Source of the DNA: Stigmatella aurantiaca DW4/3-1
GTDB lineage: Bacteria; Myxococcota; Myxococcia; Myxococcales; Myxococcaceae
Direction: 5' to 3'
Assembly: GCF_000165485.1 (NCBI RefSeq)
Contig: NC_014623.1
Coordinates: 8,822,893-8,886,892, forward strand
Length of the DNA: 64,000 nt
Shown here one piece after another: positions 33,981 through 43,859 of the stretch (position 1 is its first letter; every line of letters starts with the position of its first letter). The notes beneath the pieces are model-generated. The model worked only from the letters and a program-made list of their open reading frames with translations, had not been told where the DNA came from and did not search any database. The position numbers were made by a program, and so were the translations under genes.

Positions 33981-36900
33981 CGGAAGCACCGCCCCCCTCG
34001 CCCCGCCCTCCTTCCAAGCCTCCGCATGCGCCCTGGCGGCGCTGGGTGCGCCGGGGGGTGTGGGGCGTGTTCGGCCTCGTGGCCGGAGTGCTGTTGCTCG
34101 TCGCCGGGGCGCTCGTTTATGCCACCTCGCCCGCCGGAGAGCGCTGGCTGCTCCAGCAGGGCCTCCCGCTGGCCAACAAGCAGCTGGCGGGCAAGGTGGA
34201 AGCAGGCTCGGTGGACCTGAGCCTGAATGGCGCCACCCTGCGGGACGTGAAGCTCTATACGCCCGAGGGCGAGCTGGTGGCCGAGGTGGCCCTGGTGGAT
34301 GCGCGCCTGGCGCTGCTGCCCCTCGTGGCCCAGCACATCGTGCTGCGCTCCGCGCGCCTGGAGCAGCCGCGCCTGTACCTCGTGCAAGATGAGCGCGGCC
34401 TGAACCTGATGCGGGCCGTGGCACCGCGCGAGCCGAAGCCCGAGGAGCCCGACACGGGCCGGGGCTCGCTGCGCCTGTCCGTGAAGGATTTCAAGCTGGA
34501 GGACGGCTACGTCGACTTCCAGGCCGAGGATGAGGAGACCCCTCGCCACGTGCGGCTGGAGAACTTCGATGCGTCCGGCGCCGCCAGCTACGCCGCGGCC
34601 ACCGTGGCCTTCGATGCGCGCCTGGAGGCCACCGGTGGACTGTCGCTCCCGGTCAGCGGGCCCGTGAAGCTGTCGTTCCGGGGCCAGGGCGAGGAGGAGA
34701 ACCTCTCCGCGGACGTGAACCTCACCCTCGCCGGCCTGGAGGCCGTGGCCCGCGGCGGCATGCGCGGGATGAACGAGGTGTGGGCCGAGATTCAGCGCCT
34801 GTCGCTCACGCCGGACACGGCGCGCGCCGTGGTGCCCACCTGGCCCCTGCTCGTCCCCATCTCCCTGGAAGGCAACGGCCAGAAGCAGGGCGACGTGGCC
34901 CGGACGAGCCTGGATGTGCGCGCGGGCACCGCCAAGGTGGACCTGGATGGCTCCTTCAACCTCGTGACGATGCGCACGGATGGCATCTCGCTGAAGGCCC
35001 AGGACATCAACCTCCAGGAGTTGGTGGAGAACGGGCCGCCCACCTCCATCGTCGCCAGCCTCTCCGCGCGCGGCGGGGGCACGAGCCTGGAGACGCTCGA
35101 TGGCGACGTGGAGCTGACGGTCTCTCCCTCGAAGTTCCGGGAGCAACCCCTGGGCCCCGTGGATCTGCGCGCGAGCGCGAAGGATGGCCAATACACCCTC
35201 TCGCGCCTGCGGGTGCTGGTGCCAGGCGCCTCGCTGGACGCGCGCGGCCAGGGCACCGCCCAGAACATTCAACTGAAGGGCAGCCTGAGCGCCTCGGACC
35301 TCGCCGTGCTGGGACAAACGGTGGGCAAGCTGGGCCCGGGCCCCGCGCTGCCCCTGGCCGGCAGCGGCGTGCTGGACTTCCAGGTAAAGGGGCCCCTGCG
35401 AACCCCTGGCGTGTCGGCCTCGGGAACCTTCGCCTCGCTGGCCTATGCGGACACGTCCCTGAAGGACCTCAACCTGAAGGCCACGCTGCCGGATGCGACG
35501 AAGCCCCTCTCCGTGGATGCCTCGGTGGTGGTGGGTGAGCTGAGCGCGGGGGGACGGACCTTCCAGAACCTCGCCGCCACCGTCGTCACCCAGGACCGGG
35601 CCCTGCAAGCCAACGTGAGCACCCAGGGACAGGTGGAGCTGAGCCTCACGCTGAGCGGCACCGTGGACGAGAACCAGGAGGGCCTGGCGGTGAGCGCGTT
35701 GACGCTGGCCTACCCGGAGGCCACCTGGCGGCTCCAGCGGCCGACGCACGTTGGCTTCGGCGGTGGCCGCATCGAGGTGAAGCCCTCCCTCACCCTCGCC
35801 GCGGAGAACCAGCGGCTGGCCGTCCAACTGGTCAAGGAGGGCGAGCGCGTGGATGCGCAGGTGGACGTGGGCGCGCTGGACCTGTCGAAGCTGCCCAAGG
35901 CGTTCGTCCCCGAGTCGCTCGGCCTGGGCGGCACGCTCTCCGCGCAGGTGAGCGCCAAGGGCGCCCTGTCCCGCCCGGATGCCACGTTCTCCCTGTCGCT
36001 GGCCGACGGGCGCTTCCAGCAGTACACCGGCCTGGGTCTGGACCTGAAGGGCACCTACCTGAAGGACACGGCCCAGGGCACCTTGAGCGCCCGGGTGCCC
36101 GCCGCCCAGCTCAACGCGGACTTCAAGGTGCCGGTGCAGGCGGTGCTCAAGCGCCGCAAGGACGAGCTCAACCTGCGGGTGGAGCTGTCGCGCCTGGACG
36201 TGGCCGAGGTGATGAAGCTCCTCAACCGGCCCGAGCCCTTGAAGGGGCAGATCTCCGGCCTGCTGGAGGTGACGGGCCCCGCGAGGGATCCGCGGCTCGC
36301 CTTCACCCTGCGAGGCCAGGGGCTGGAGGCCAACGAGATGCTGCCCGGCCGGCCGCTGGATCCGCTGGGCTTCGAGCTGCGCGCAGCCTCCGACGCCTCG
36401 GACGGCACGCTGGATGTGCGCCTCGACATGAGCGGCCTGGGCAAGGAGGCCTACGTCACGCTCGCGACGCCCTTCACGTTGGGGCAGCTCATCGCCAAGC
36501 CGCCCACCGCGGACCAGGTGATGCGCACGGTGGTGGGCCTGGAGGCCCAGCTCAACGAGGTGCCCATGCGGCTGCTGGCCCGCGTGGCCGGGCTCCGGGG
36601 CCGGGGCACGGACGGCACGCTGTCGCTGAAGCTCGCCCTGAATGGCTCGGTGCTCGTGCCCCAGGGCAAGCTGGAACTCATCACCCAGGGGGCCACGTTC
36701 AGCGGCGTTCTCCCGCTGGACGCACGGCTCACCGTGCTTGGGGAGGGCAAGGACACCCGGCTGGAGCTGACGGCGAAGCAGCGCCAGGGCGGCGAGTTGC
36801 GGCCCCTGGTGGACTTGAGCGCCATCGTCTCCGCGCCCCTGGGGGCGCTCCAGGATCCGGACGTCATTGGCTGGGTGCCATTCCAGCTCAAGGGCCGCGT

Positions 36901-38659
36901 CCATCCCACGCCCCTGCGCGCGCTCCCAGGCATGGCCAAGACCGATTCCTCTCAGAAAAATGCCGATTCCTCCCCGGACGAGGAGAGCCTGGAGGGCCTG
37001 CAAGGCATCGTCTCGCTGGAGCTGAACGCGGCGGGAACCCCCGCAGCACCGAAGATCGATCTGACGGCGGGCCTTCAGGAGCTCGGCGTGGGGAAGCTCG
37101 CGCTCGGCCAGGCCCGCTTCCACTACGCCTATGCGAATGCCCGCTCCCAGGCGGACGCCCTCGTCACCGCGCCAGCGGGCGGCACCTTGCTCGTCGAGGC
37201 CCACGTGCCGCTGGACCTGTCGCTGCACGCGATGAAGCAACCGCTCGACGTGAGCACCGTGCCCCTGGACGTGACACTCCGGGCGCGCAACTTCGACATG
37301 GCGTTCCTCTCGGGGGCCCACGAGATGATCCGCAGCCTCGGCGGGGTGCTCGAGGCCGATGCGAGCGTCGCCGGCAAGGTGGGCGCGCCCACGCTGAAGG
37401 GAAAGGTGAACTGGAAGGACGGCGAGATTGGATTGATGGGGTTTGGCTCGTACCGGGACATCCGGCTGGCGCTGACCGTGACGGAGGAGCGGCTCCAGCT
37501 CCAGGAGCTGTTCGCGCGGGCCGGCGCAGGGGAGCTGAAGCTCACCGCCGACGCCAAGGCCACCCGCGGCGTGTTCGAACTCACCGGCAAGACGCACCTC
37601 AAGGACTTCCCGATCATCTCCGATGACCAGCTGCTCGCCGTTGTCTCGCTGGACTCGACGCTGGCCGGAACGCTGTCCGCGCAGTCGGTCAACATCCGGG
37701 ATCTCCACATCCCCGAGGCCCACATCGAGCTGCCCGAGGTGAAACGCAAGGACCTCCAGGCCTTGGAGCGGCCCGGCGACATCGTCCTCGTGCGCAACGG
37801 CCTGCTCATGAACAAGCGCCGCAAGCCGGCCACCGCGCCCGCCGGCACGGGCGGCACCGGCAACGCGGGCACCGCGGAAGAGAATGCCTCGGAAGAAGAG
37901 AAGCCGGCGGTGCAGCGCACCTACGAGCTGCACGTTCGCGCGCCCCGCAACCTCTGGGTGCGCGGCGCGGACGTGAACGTGGAGATCGGCATGCCGCTCA
38001 ATGACTTCTACGTCGCCTACCGCCATGAGGCGGAGATCTTCGGCACCGTGCGCGTGCTCCGGGGACGGGTGGACGCGCTGGGCCGGCGCCTGGACATCCA
38101 GAACAACAGCGAGGTGCGCTTCGGCGGCCCGCCGCTGGCGCCGTACCTGAACATCACCGCCGAGCACGACAACGAACGCGAGAACGTGAAGGTCTTCATC
38201 CACGTGCGCGGCCAGGGCAAGGACTTCACCATCGAGCCCACCAGCGAGCCGCCCATGTCGGAGACGGAGATCTACACGCTCTTGGCCACGGGCCGCAGCA
38301 CGCTGGAGCGCAACTCGGGCGCGTCCATGTCCGCGGGCGCGCAGGCGGCCTCGGTGGTGGGCTCGCTCGTGGCCTCGCAGGCCAAGAAGGCGCTGTCGGC
38401 CGAGTTGCCCCTGGACGTCTTCTCCGTCGAGGCCGGCGACAGCGGGGGGCTCCAGGGCACCCGCCTGGAGGTCGGCAAGTACATCTCGGACAAGATCTAC
38501 GTGGGCTACACCGGCCGCGTGGGCGAGGTGGCCAACGAGCGCGAGAACTCCAACGCCGTGCGCTTCGAGTATCAGTTCAACCCGAGCTGGAGCCTGGAGG
38601 CCAACTACGGCGACGCCCGCTCGGGTGGGCTGGATCTCATCTGGAGCAAGGAATACTGA
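33977..38659 (+). CDS. tamB: TamB-like inter-membrane protein (AsmA/DUF490 family)
   Basis: 1560 residues. One N-terminal membrane anchor (GVWGVFGLVAGVLLLVAGALVYATS), then a very long beta-helical repeat region of the AsmA-like bridge type (TLRDVKLYTPEGELVAEVALVDARL, repeated L-x-L patterns throughout). The TamB C-terminal domain follows, about 1300-1560, with VRIRNLRGRVDALGRRLDIQ-like sequence, EVRFGGPPLAPYLNITAEHDN, TEIYTLLATGRS and VGYTGRVGEV...NPSWSLEANYGD. It spans the periplasm to TamA and probably carries phospholipid. Start is a TTG overlapping the tamA stop (TTGA) with GGAGAA five bases upstream, so the pair is translationally coupled. An Ala/Thr/Gly-rich insert near 1285 is a linker. 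Confidence 0.92.
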   Translation: MTEAPPPSPRPPSKPPHAPWRRWVRRGVWGVFGLVAGVLLLVAGALVYATSPAGERWLLQQGLPLANKQLAGKVEAGSVDLSLNGATLRDVKLYTPEGELVAEVALVDARLALLPLVAQHIVLRSARLEQPRLYLVQDERGLNLMRAVAPREPKPEEPDTGRGSLRLSVKDFKLEDGYVDFQAEDEETPRHVRLENFDASGAASYAAATVAFDARLEATGGLSLPVSGPVKLSFRGQGEEENLSADVNLTLAGLEAVARGGMRGMNEVWAEIQRLSLTPDTARAVVPTWPLLVPISLEGNGQKQGDVARTSLDVRAGTAKVDLDGSFNLVTMRTDGISLKAQDINLQELVENGPPTSIVASLSARGGGTSLETLDGDVELTVSPSKFREQPLGPVDLRASAKDGQYTLSRLRVLVPGASLDARGQGTAQNIQLKGSLSASDLAVLGQTVGKLGPGPALPLAGSGVLDFQVKGPLRTPGVSASGTFASLAYADTSLKDLNLKATLPDATKPLSVDASVVVGELSAGGRTFQNLAATVVTQDRALQANVSTQGQVELSLTLSGTVDENQEGLAVSALTLAYPEATWRLQRPTHVGFGGGRIEVKPSLTLAAENQRLAVQLVKEGERVDAQVDVGALDLSKLPKAFVPESLGLGGTLSAQVSAKGALSRPDATFSLSLADGRFQQYTGLGLDLKGTYLKDTAQGTLSARVPAAQLNADFKVPVQAVLKRRKDELNLRVELSRLDVAEVMKLLNRPEPLKGQISGLLEVTGPARDPRLAFTLRGQGLEANEMLPGRPLDPLGFELRAASDASDGTLDVRLDMSGLGKEAYVTLATPFTLGQLIAKPPTADQVMRTVVGLEAQLNEVPMRLLARVAGLRGRGTDGTLSLKLALNGSVLVPQGKLELITQGATFSGVLPLDARLTVLGEGKDTRLELTAKQRQGGELRPLVDLSAIVSAPLGALQDPDVIGWVPFQLKGRVHPTPLRALPGMAKTDSSQKNADSSPDEESLEGLQGIVSLELNAAGTPAAPKIDLTAGLQELGVGKLALGQARFHYAYANARSQADALVTAPAGGTLLVEAHVPLDLSLHAMKQPLDVSTVPLDVTLRARNFDMAFLSGAHEMIRSLGGVLEADASVAGKVGAPTLKGKVNWKDGEIGLMGFGSYRDIRLALTVTEERLQLQELFARAGAGELKLTADAKATRGVFELTGKTHLKDFPIISDDQLLAVVSLDSTLAGTLSAQSVNIRDLHIPEAHIELPEVKRKDLQALERPGDIVLVRNGLLMNKRRKPATAPAGTGGTGNAGTAEENASEEEKPAVQRTYELHVRAPRNLWVRGADVNVEIGMPLNDFYVAYRHEAEIFGTVRVLRGRVDALGRRLDIQNNSEVRFGGPPLAPYLNITAEHDNERENVKVFIHVRGQGKDFTIEPTSEPPMSETEIYTLLATGRSTLERNSGASMSAGAQAASVVGSLVASQAKKALSAELPLDVFSVEAGDSGGLQGTRLEVGKYISDKIYVGYTGRVGEVANERENSNAVRFEYQFNPSWSLEANYGDARSGGLDLIWSKEY

Positions 38660-38665
38660 CGGGCC

Positions 38666-39703
38666 TTACAGCGCGTACATCTCGAAGCAGGAGCCCGCGG
38701 GCCCCGCTCCGGAGATGGGCGCGCTGGAGGCGGGCAGCCACGCCCCTTCCGCGGCGCACTGCTGCCAGGTGCTGTTGCTCGCGGACTGCACGCAGGTGCG
38801 CATCGGCACGGAGCGGCCCAGCGTGGCCGAGGCGCAATACGGGTACGAGGCGCTGCAATTCGAGGGCTTCGCCGTGGCGCCGTCCGTGAAGACGCCCGAG
38901 AGGCACTGCCGCCAGAGCGCGTCCGAGGAGCTCTGCACGCACGCGCGCTCGGCGACATTGGCGTCCACCGTGCCCGAGTAGCAGGTGGCCCCCGCGCCGG
39001 TGCCCCACGCGTACTCGCCCTTGAAGCGGTTGAAGACGCTGGCCACCAGCGACGAGCCGCCCACCGTCGTCTTGCCGCACTGGAGGGCGTAGGCGCCCAC
39101 CCAGGGCGTGTACGTGTAGAGCGCCGCGGTGGCCTTGTTGACCGGCTTCACCGAGCACGGATCTGACGTCTGCTTGGTGAGCCCGACTTTCCAGCCGGAG
39201 ATGGTGGTCCGCCCCGCGTCCAGATCATTGAAGTAGCCCCGGATCTTCTTGGCCGAACACTCCACCTGGTTGCCGAAGCCCGCGTAGGAGATGTCACAGC
39301 CGCTGCTGTCCGGACAGCCACAGCCAGTGGCCTTGGCCAGGTTGGTGGAGGTGCCGCTGGTGATGAGGCTCGACTCGGTCTGGATGCGCGCCAGCATGTA
39401 GAGCGGGCTGATGCCGTAGGCGGCCGAGCGCTCGACGATGAGCGCGGAGGCCTTCTTGCCCCAGGCGGGATCCGTGTAGTTGGCCAGGTAGCTGCCCTTC
39501 TGCTGAAGGAACTGCTGCACCTGCGCGGTGGTGATCCACTGCCCGCCAGAGATGTCCGCGTCCTCGAGCAACCGGTGCATGTCGTACTTCGTGGTGGCCT
39601 CCATCAACACCTGGCCGGTCAGCTCATCCACCACGGGCTCTTCGGATCCACACCCCACCGCGAGCAGCACGGGCATCACGAGCACGCAAGCACGAAGCTT
39701 CAT
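38666..39703 (-). CDS. Lytic-transglycosylase-like lipoprotein
   Basis: 345 residues. Lipoprotein signal RACVLVMPVLLAVGC. A domain, about 40-130, reads ITTAQVQQFLQQKGSYLANYTDPAWGKKAS, then YGISPLYMLARIQTESSLI, where the Glu sits as in lysozyme-fold transglycosylases. A Cys-rich middle follows (GCGCPDSSGCD), then two C-terminal repeats (ACVQSSSDALWRQC and TCVQSASNSTWQQC) that could bind cell wall. It probably acts on peptidoglycan or another glycan at the cell surface. ATG with AGGAG eight bases upstream; the preceding codon is a GTG that could also serve. Diverges from the expansin-like gene. Confidence 0.72.
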   Translation of the reverse strand: MKLRACVLVMPVLLAVGCGSEEPVVDELTGQVLMEATTKYDMHRLLEDADISGGQWITTAQVQQFLQQKGSYLANYTDPAWGKKASALIVERSAAYGISPLYMLARIQTESSLITSGTSTNLAKATGCGCPDSSGCDISYAGFGNQVECSAKKIRGYFNDLDAGRTTISGWKVGLTKQTSDPCSVKPVNKATAALYTYTPWVGAYALQCGKTTVGGSSLVASVFNRFKGEYAWGTGAGATCYSGTVDANVAERACVQSSSDALWRQCLSGVFTDGATAKPSNCSASYPYCASATLGRSVPMRTCVQSASNSTWQQCAAEGAWLPASSAPISGAGPAGSCFEMYAL

Positions 39704-39780
39704 CACGATCTCTCCTGGCGAAGCGCGAGCACGAATGCCCGCGGCGGAAAGTTCGCGTCTTAGAGGGATTCGTATGTTTC

Positions 39781-39816
39781 AAACAATCCTTTTCTTTCGA
39801 CTTTGACGGATTGTTT
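39781..39816. repeat. AT-rich inverted repeat between the two divergent cell-wall genes
   Basis: AAACAATCC and GGATTGTTT are perfect nine-base inverted arms separated by 18 bases, in a markedly AT-rich stretch upstream of both the transglycosylase-like and the expansin-like genes. A TTGACG at 39803 inside it could be a -35 element. Likely an operator or promoter region; the regulator is unknown. Confidence 0.45.
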
Positions 39817-39922
39817 TCTCCCCGTTGTACGCATTCGAGGTGCGCAAAGATCCACCCCGGTCCATCCACATGATCCGCTTGTGAGCACGGTATGCTTTGA
39901 GCCCCTTCAGGAGGTTTGTTTC

Positions 39923-40654
<732 letters not shown>

Positions 40655-40676
40655 GACGGCTTGAGATGACACACGC

Positions 40677-40706
40677 AGGGGCGCCTCCCTCGAGGCGCCC
40701 CTGTTT
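40677..40706 (+). terminator. Strong hairpin terminator after the expansin gene
   Basis: AGGGGCGCCTC pairs perfectly with GAGGCGCCCCT over eleven bases with a four-base loop, followed by GTTTCATT. It ends the expansin transcript and lies at the end of the convergent coiled-coil gene as well. Confidence 0.82.
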
Positions 40707-40708
40707 CA

Positions 40709-41500
40709 TTACGGGCGCCCGACGCCGTTGGCCTCTCGCCGCCCGCCGGGACCTCCCGGGCCGCCGGGACTGCCTCCGCCCCCCTGGCGGGCCTGCCGCC
40801 ACTCGTCGCGCCGCGTCTCCAAGTACTTCCTCTGCTGATCCGCGCCGAGGAGCTTCTGCATCTCCTCGTCCGTCTGCTTGCGCGCCTCACGCAGTTCGCG
40901 CTGCATGTCCCGGGGCTGCTTGGTGCCCGCGCGCACCTCCTCGATGAGGGTCTTGCGGCGGGAATCCTCGTCCTCGAGCCGGCGCAGGAGCTGCTGCTCC
41001 TGGCTGGAGTTCAGCCCCGCCTCGGAGACGAACTTCTTCCAGTTCCCGGAGCGGTCCAGCTGAACCTGGGACATCGCCTGCACCCAGCGCTGCTCTTGCT
41101 CCTGGCGCCGGTTCTCCCGCATCTCGCCCTGCACCGAGGTCATCATCTCCTTGAGGAACTCCCGCCCGCCCTCGGAGTTCAGCGCCTCGCCCGCCATCAG
41201 GCCGCGAATCTCGTCCTTGAGCTGGTCCACCTCCGCGGCCAGCGCGGCAGGTTCGGCCTGACCCGGCGCGCCCGTGGGGCGCCGCTCGGCCTCCCGCAAC
41301 CGCTGGGAGAGCAGTTGCACGGTGCCCTCCAAGGCCTGAACCCGCTTCTCGAGCGCCTGGACGTTCTGGGCCCCCATCCCCGAGGAATCCCCCACGGGGG
41401 GCGGTGGCACGACAATGGGCTCTGAAGAACTCGCCAGCGCCACCACGAGCGCCAGGGCGGACAGGCCGAGAGAGGAGAATCCAAGGAAGCGGTTCATCAT
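40709..41500 (-). CDS. Exported coiled-coil protein, Spy/CpxP-like
   Basis: 263 residues. An N-terminal hydrophobic segment (RFLGFSSLGLSALALVVALASS) is a signal or anchor. A heptad-rich coil follows (VQALEKRVQALEGTVQLLSQRLREAERR), then helices resembling the LTxxQ/Spy family (AGLNSSQEQQLLRRLEDEDSRRKTLIEEV, EMQKLLGADQQRKYLETRR), and a Gly/Pro-rich tail. Probably a periplasmic stress or chaperone-like protein. The ATG is 50 bases after the end of the membrane glycosyltransferase gene on the same strand, so it may be the last gene of that operon. Confidence 0.65.
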   Translation of the reverse strand: MMNRFLGFSSLGLSALALVVALASSSEPIVVPPPPVGDSSGMGAQNVQALEKRVQALEGTVQLLSQRLREAERRPTGAPGQAEPAALAAEVDQLKDEIRGLMAGEALNSEGGREFLKEMMTSVQGEMRENRRQEQEQRWVQAMSQVQLDRSGNWKKFVSEAGLNSSQEQQLLRRLEDEDSRRKTLIEEVRAGTKQPRDMQRELREARKQTDEEMQKLLGADQQRKYLETRRDEWRQARQGGGGSPGGPGGPGGRREANGVGRP

Positions 41501-41550
41501 GGCCTCACGGACGGAGAAGACTCCCAGTCTATTCCACCTGGGCCATCTCC

Positions 41551-43257
41551 TTAGAAAAGCCGGGAGTACGCCGGGGGGAGCCCTCGCCGGGGAGCCCACC
41601 GTTGCCCACTTTCGGGCAGCCAGAGCACGTGGAACGCGCTCGCCTGCCCCTCGTAACGCACGGTGTGCTCCCCCCGCTCCAGGACGAACTCCGGGGACGA
41701 GATGCGAACGCCATCGATGAGCAGGGAGCCCTGCTCCAGCGCGCTCGCGGGCTCGACGAAGTACGTGTCCGCACGGACGGCGAGGAAGCGAGCCTCGACG
41801 AGGCCTCCGGCAGGCACCTCGTACCGCTGGCCCCACAGGGAGATGTCCCCATCGAAGGGCTGGTAGTGACTGGCCAGGAAGCGTTTCAGCGAGGCAGGAA
41901 GCCCGCTCTTGCGCAGATCCTCCAGGTGCAACACGCACCCCTGGGCCAGGAGCGCCTCGGGAACCTCGCGGGCGAGCGTCCCGGCAAGGGCGCCGCGCAG
42001 GTAAGCATCCGTATAGAAGTAGAAGTACGCGTGCGGGCGGCTCACGGAGCCGCCCGAGTTGTCATAGGCCACGTCCTCCGGCGCGGTGAGCGTGGCGATG
42101 AGGGACAGCACCTCGCGCTGGCGCGTGTTGGGGTTCTGGGCCAGCCGCCGCTCCAACCGTCCCAGTTCCACCGCGAGCACCGCGAGCACCGCCAAGGCCC
42201 CCACCGCCTGGCTGGCAGGGGCCTTCAACACCTCCAGGCCCACCCGCACGCCCCGGGCGGCGAGGACGGCCAGGATCCCCAGGAACGGCAACAAACTGTA
42301 GGGAAAGGGGGCTCGCTGAAGTGCGTACGCGCCGAACGTCGCGGGCAGTGCCAGCAGGAGCAGAAGGTCCGGCGCGCTCCAGCGGGAAGGGCCCAGGCTC
42401 CACCAGCCGCGCATCGTGGCGGCCAGCCCGAGTCCCGCGAGGGTGAAGAGCCAGGGGTGCTCCTTCCAGACAGGCCCCAGGTAAACGCGCCAGGAGAAGC
42501 CTGGGTAGTGGCGCTGGTGATCCGCCGCCCAGGCAAAGCACCAATGCCACGCCGCGGCCCAGGAGCCCGTCACCGTGAGGTAGGCCGCGATGAGGGCGAG
42601 CACGGCGCCCATGCCCGCGAGAAAGGCCCGCGGCGAGGAGAGGAGCGCGGGGCTCCGGCCTCGCCGCACCAGCAGATCTCCTACGAGCACCAGCCCGGGG
42701 ATGCCTCCATAGAAGAGGACTTTTTGGGAGGCCCACACGGCGGCCACCAACAACGCTCCCGCGCCGAAGGCCCGGGCGGAGGAGACCGTCCGCCCGGAGA
42801 GCAGGGCGAGCGCCCCCAGGAAGAGGGCGAAGGCAAGAGGATCCGGGCGGATCTCCGTGGCGAACGTGACGAAGGGGGCCGTGGCCAGCAACAGCCCGGG
42901 CGCCAGAAGCATGGCCAGAAGTCCCTGCTTCCAGTTGAGGCTCGCGGCGGCCACGCAGGTGCCCACGAGCGGAACGAGCATGGCGGCCCGCAAGGCCAGG
43001 ATGCTCAGCGGTGCGTCCCCCGAGAACCAGAACACGGGCGCGAGCACCTGGTAGACCAGGGGCAGGTGAACCTCGAAGAAGTCTCGGTACGGCACCTGCC
43101 CCTTCGCCACGAGCCACGCGGCGTGGGCGTACTGGAACTCATCGATGCTGAAGGATTTGAACAGCGCCAGGCGAACGGCCTGGAGGCTCAACCCGATCAA
43201 CGCGCCCCCGAGGCCCAGGAGCGCGGCAAGCCGCCCTCCCGCCGGAGCCCTTCTCAT
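41551..43257 (-). CDS. GT-C membrane glycosyltransferase (GT39/ArnT-like)
   Basis: 568 residues with about ten membrane helices. The first extracytoplasmic loop holds the expected acidic pair in SIDEFQYAHAAWLVAKGQVPYRDFFEVHLPLVY, typical of polyprenyl-phosphate-sugar transferases. A soluble C-terminal domain of about 180 residues (AYDNSGGSVSRPHAYFYF to VLWLPESGQRW) is beta-rich. It probably transfers a lipid-linked sugar to a surface acceptor outside the inner membrane. Its ATG overlaps the stop of the YdeI gene (ATGA), placing it in the VWA-YdeI-GT operon. Confidence 0.77.
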   Translation of the reverse strand: MRRAPAGGRLAALLGLGGALIGLSLQAVRLALFKSFSIDEFQYAHAAWLVAKGQVPYRDFFEVHLPLVYQVLAPVFWFSGDAPLSILALRAAMLVPLVGTCVAAASLNWKQGLLAMLLAPGLLLATAPFVTFATEIRPDPLAFALFLGALALLSGRTVSSARAFGAGALLVAAVWASQKVLFYGGIPGLVLVGDLLVRRGRSPALLSSPRAFLAGMGAVLALIAAYLTVTGSWAAAWHWCFAWAADHQRHYPGFSWRVYLGPVWKEHPWLFTLAGLGLAATMRGWWSLGPSRWSAPDLLLLLALPATFGAYALQRAPFPYSLLPFLGILAVLAARGVRVGLEVLKAPASQAVGALAVLAVLAVELGRLERRLAQNPNTRQREVLSLIATLTAPEDVAYDNSGGSVSRPHAYFYFYTDAYLRGALAGTLAREVPEALLAQGCVLHLEDLRKSGLPASLKRFLASHYQPFDGDISLWGQRYEVPAGGLVEARFLAVRADTYFVEPASALEQGSLLIDGVRISSPEFVLERGEHTVRYEGQASAFHVLWLPESGQRWAPRRGLPPAYSRLF

Positions 43258-43859
43258 GAGTGGATCTTTTCATGCCGGGCGAGCATCTCCACGAACTGGG
43301 CGATGCGCCGGGCGCGGGTCTCGGGCTTCTTCGCGGTCTGGATCCGGAAGTACAGCGCGTAGCGGTTCACCGCGTTCAGGGTCTCGAAGAAGGCCTGGGC
43401 CCGGGGATTGGCGCCCAGGGCCGCGAGGAAATCCTCGGAAGCCACCGCGCGGCTGGGCGAGTCATAGGCTGCCTCCCAACGGCCCTCGCGCTTCGCCCGC
43501 TCCACCGCCGCGAGCCCCGAGGGCTTCATCTCCCCGGCCGCGATGAGGGCCAGCGCCTTCTCCCGGTTGATCTTGGACCAGATGCTCCGAGGCCCCCGGG
43601 GCGTGAACTTCTGGAGATACGCAGCCTCGTCATAGGCCCGCCGCTGTCCGTCGATCCAGCCCCATGCGAGCGCCACCTCCAGCGCCTCCGCGTAGGTGAC
43701 CGATGTGACGCCGGAGCCCTTCTTGGCATGCTTCAGCCACACCCCCTTCGACGACGCGTGGTGCTTGTCGAGCCAGGCCGCCCAGGCCCGCGGCTTCGCG
43801 AAGGCCATGACCGGCAGTTCCCCAGCAGGCGGCTTCACCGTCTTCTTCTTCACTCCCAT
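43254..43859 (-). CDS. YdeI/OmdA-family protein
   Basis: 201 residues, soluble. Matches the YdeI/OmpD-associated family: MAFAKPRAWAAWLDKHHASSKGVWLKHAKKGSGVTSVTYAEALEVALAWGWIDGQRR, FTPRGPRSIWSKINREKALALIAAG, ending FFETLNAVNRYALYFRIQTAKKPETRARRIAQFVEMLARHEKIH. In enterics YdeI has been linked to resistance to polymyxin and bacteriocin-type stress; the biochemical role is unclear. It starts inside the stop of the VWA gene (TGATG) and its own stop overlaps the glycosyltransferase start, so all three are coupled. Confidence 0.85.
   Translation of the reverse strand: MGVKKKTVKPPAGELPVMAFAKPRAWAAWLDKHHASSKGVWLKHAKKGSGVTSVTYAEALEVALAWGWIDGQRRAYDEAAYLQKFTPRGPRSIWSKINREKALALIAAGEMKPSGLAAVERAKREGRWEAAYDSPSRAVASEDFLAALGANPRAQAFFETLNAVNRYALYFRIQTAKKPETRARRIAQFVEMLARHEKIHS

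Noticed and set aside
33776-38203. A minus-strand reading frame of 1475 codons antisense to tamB
   Set aside because: It is His/Arg/Gly/Leu-rich with no recognisable domain, and lies opposite a gene with clear TamB motifs. Long antisense frames are expected at this GC content.
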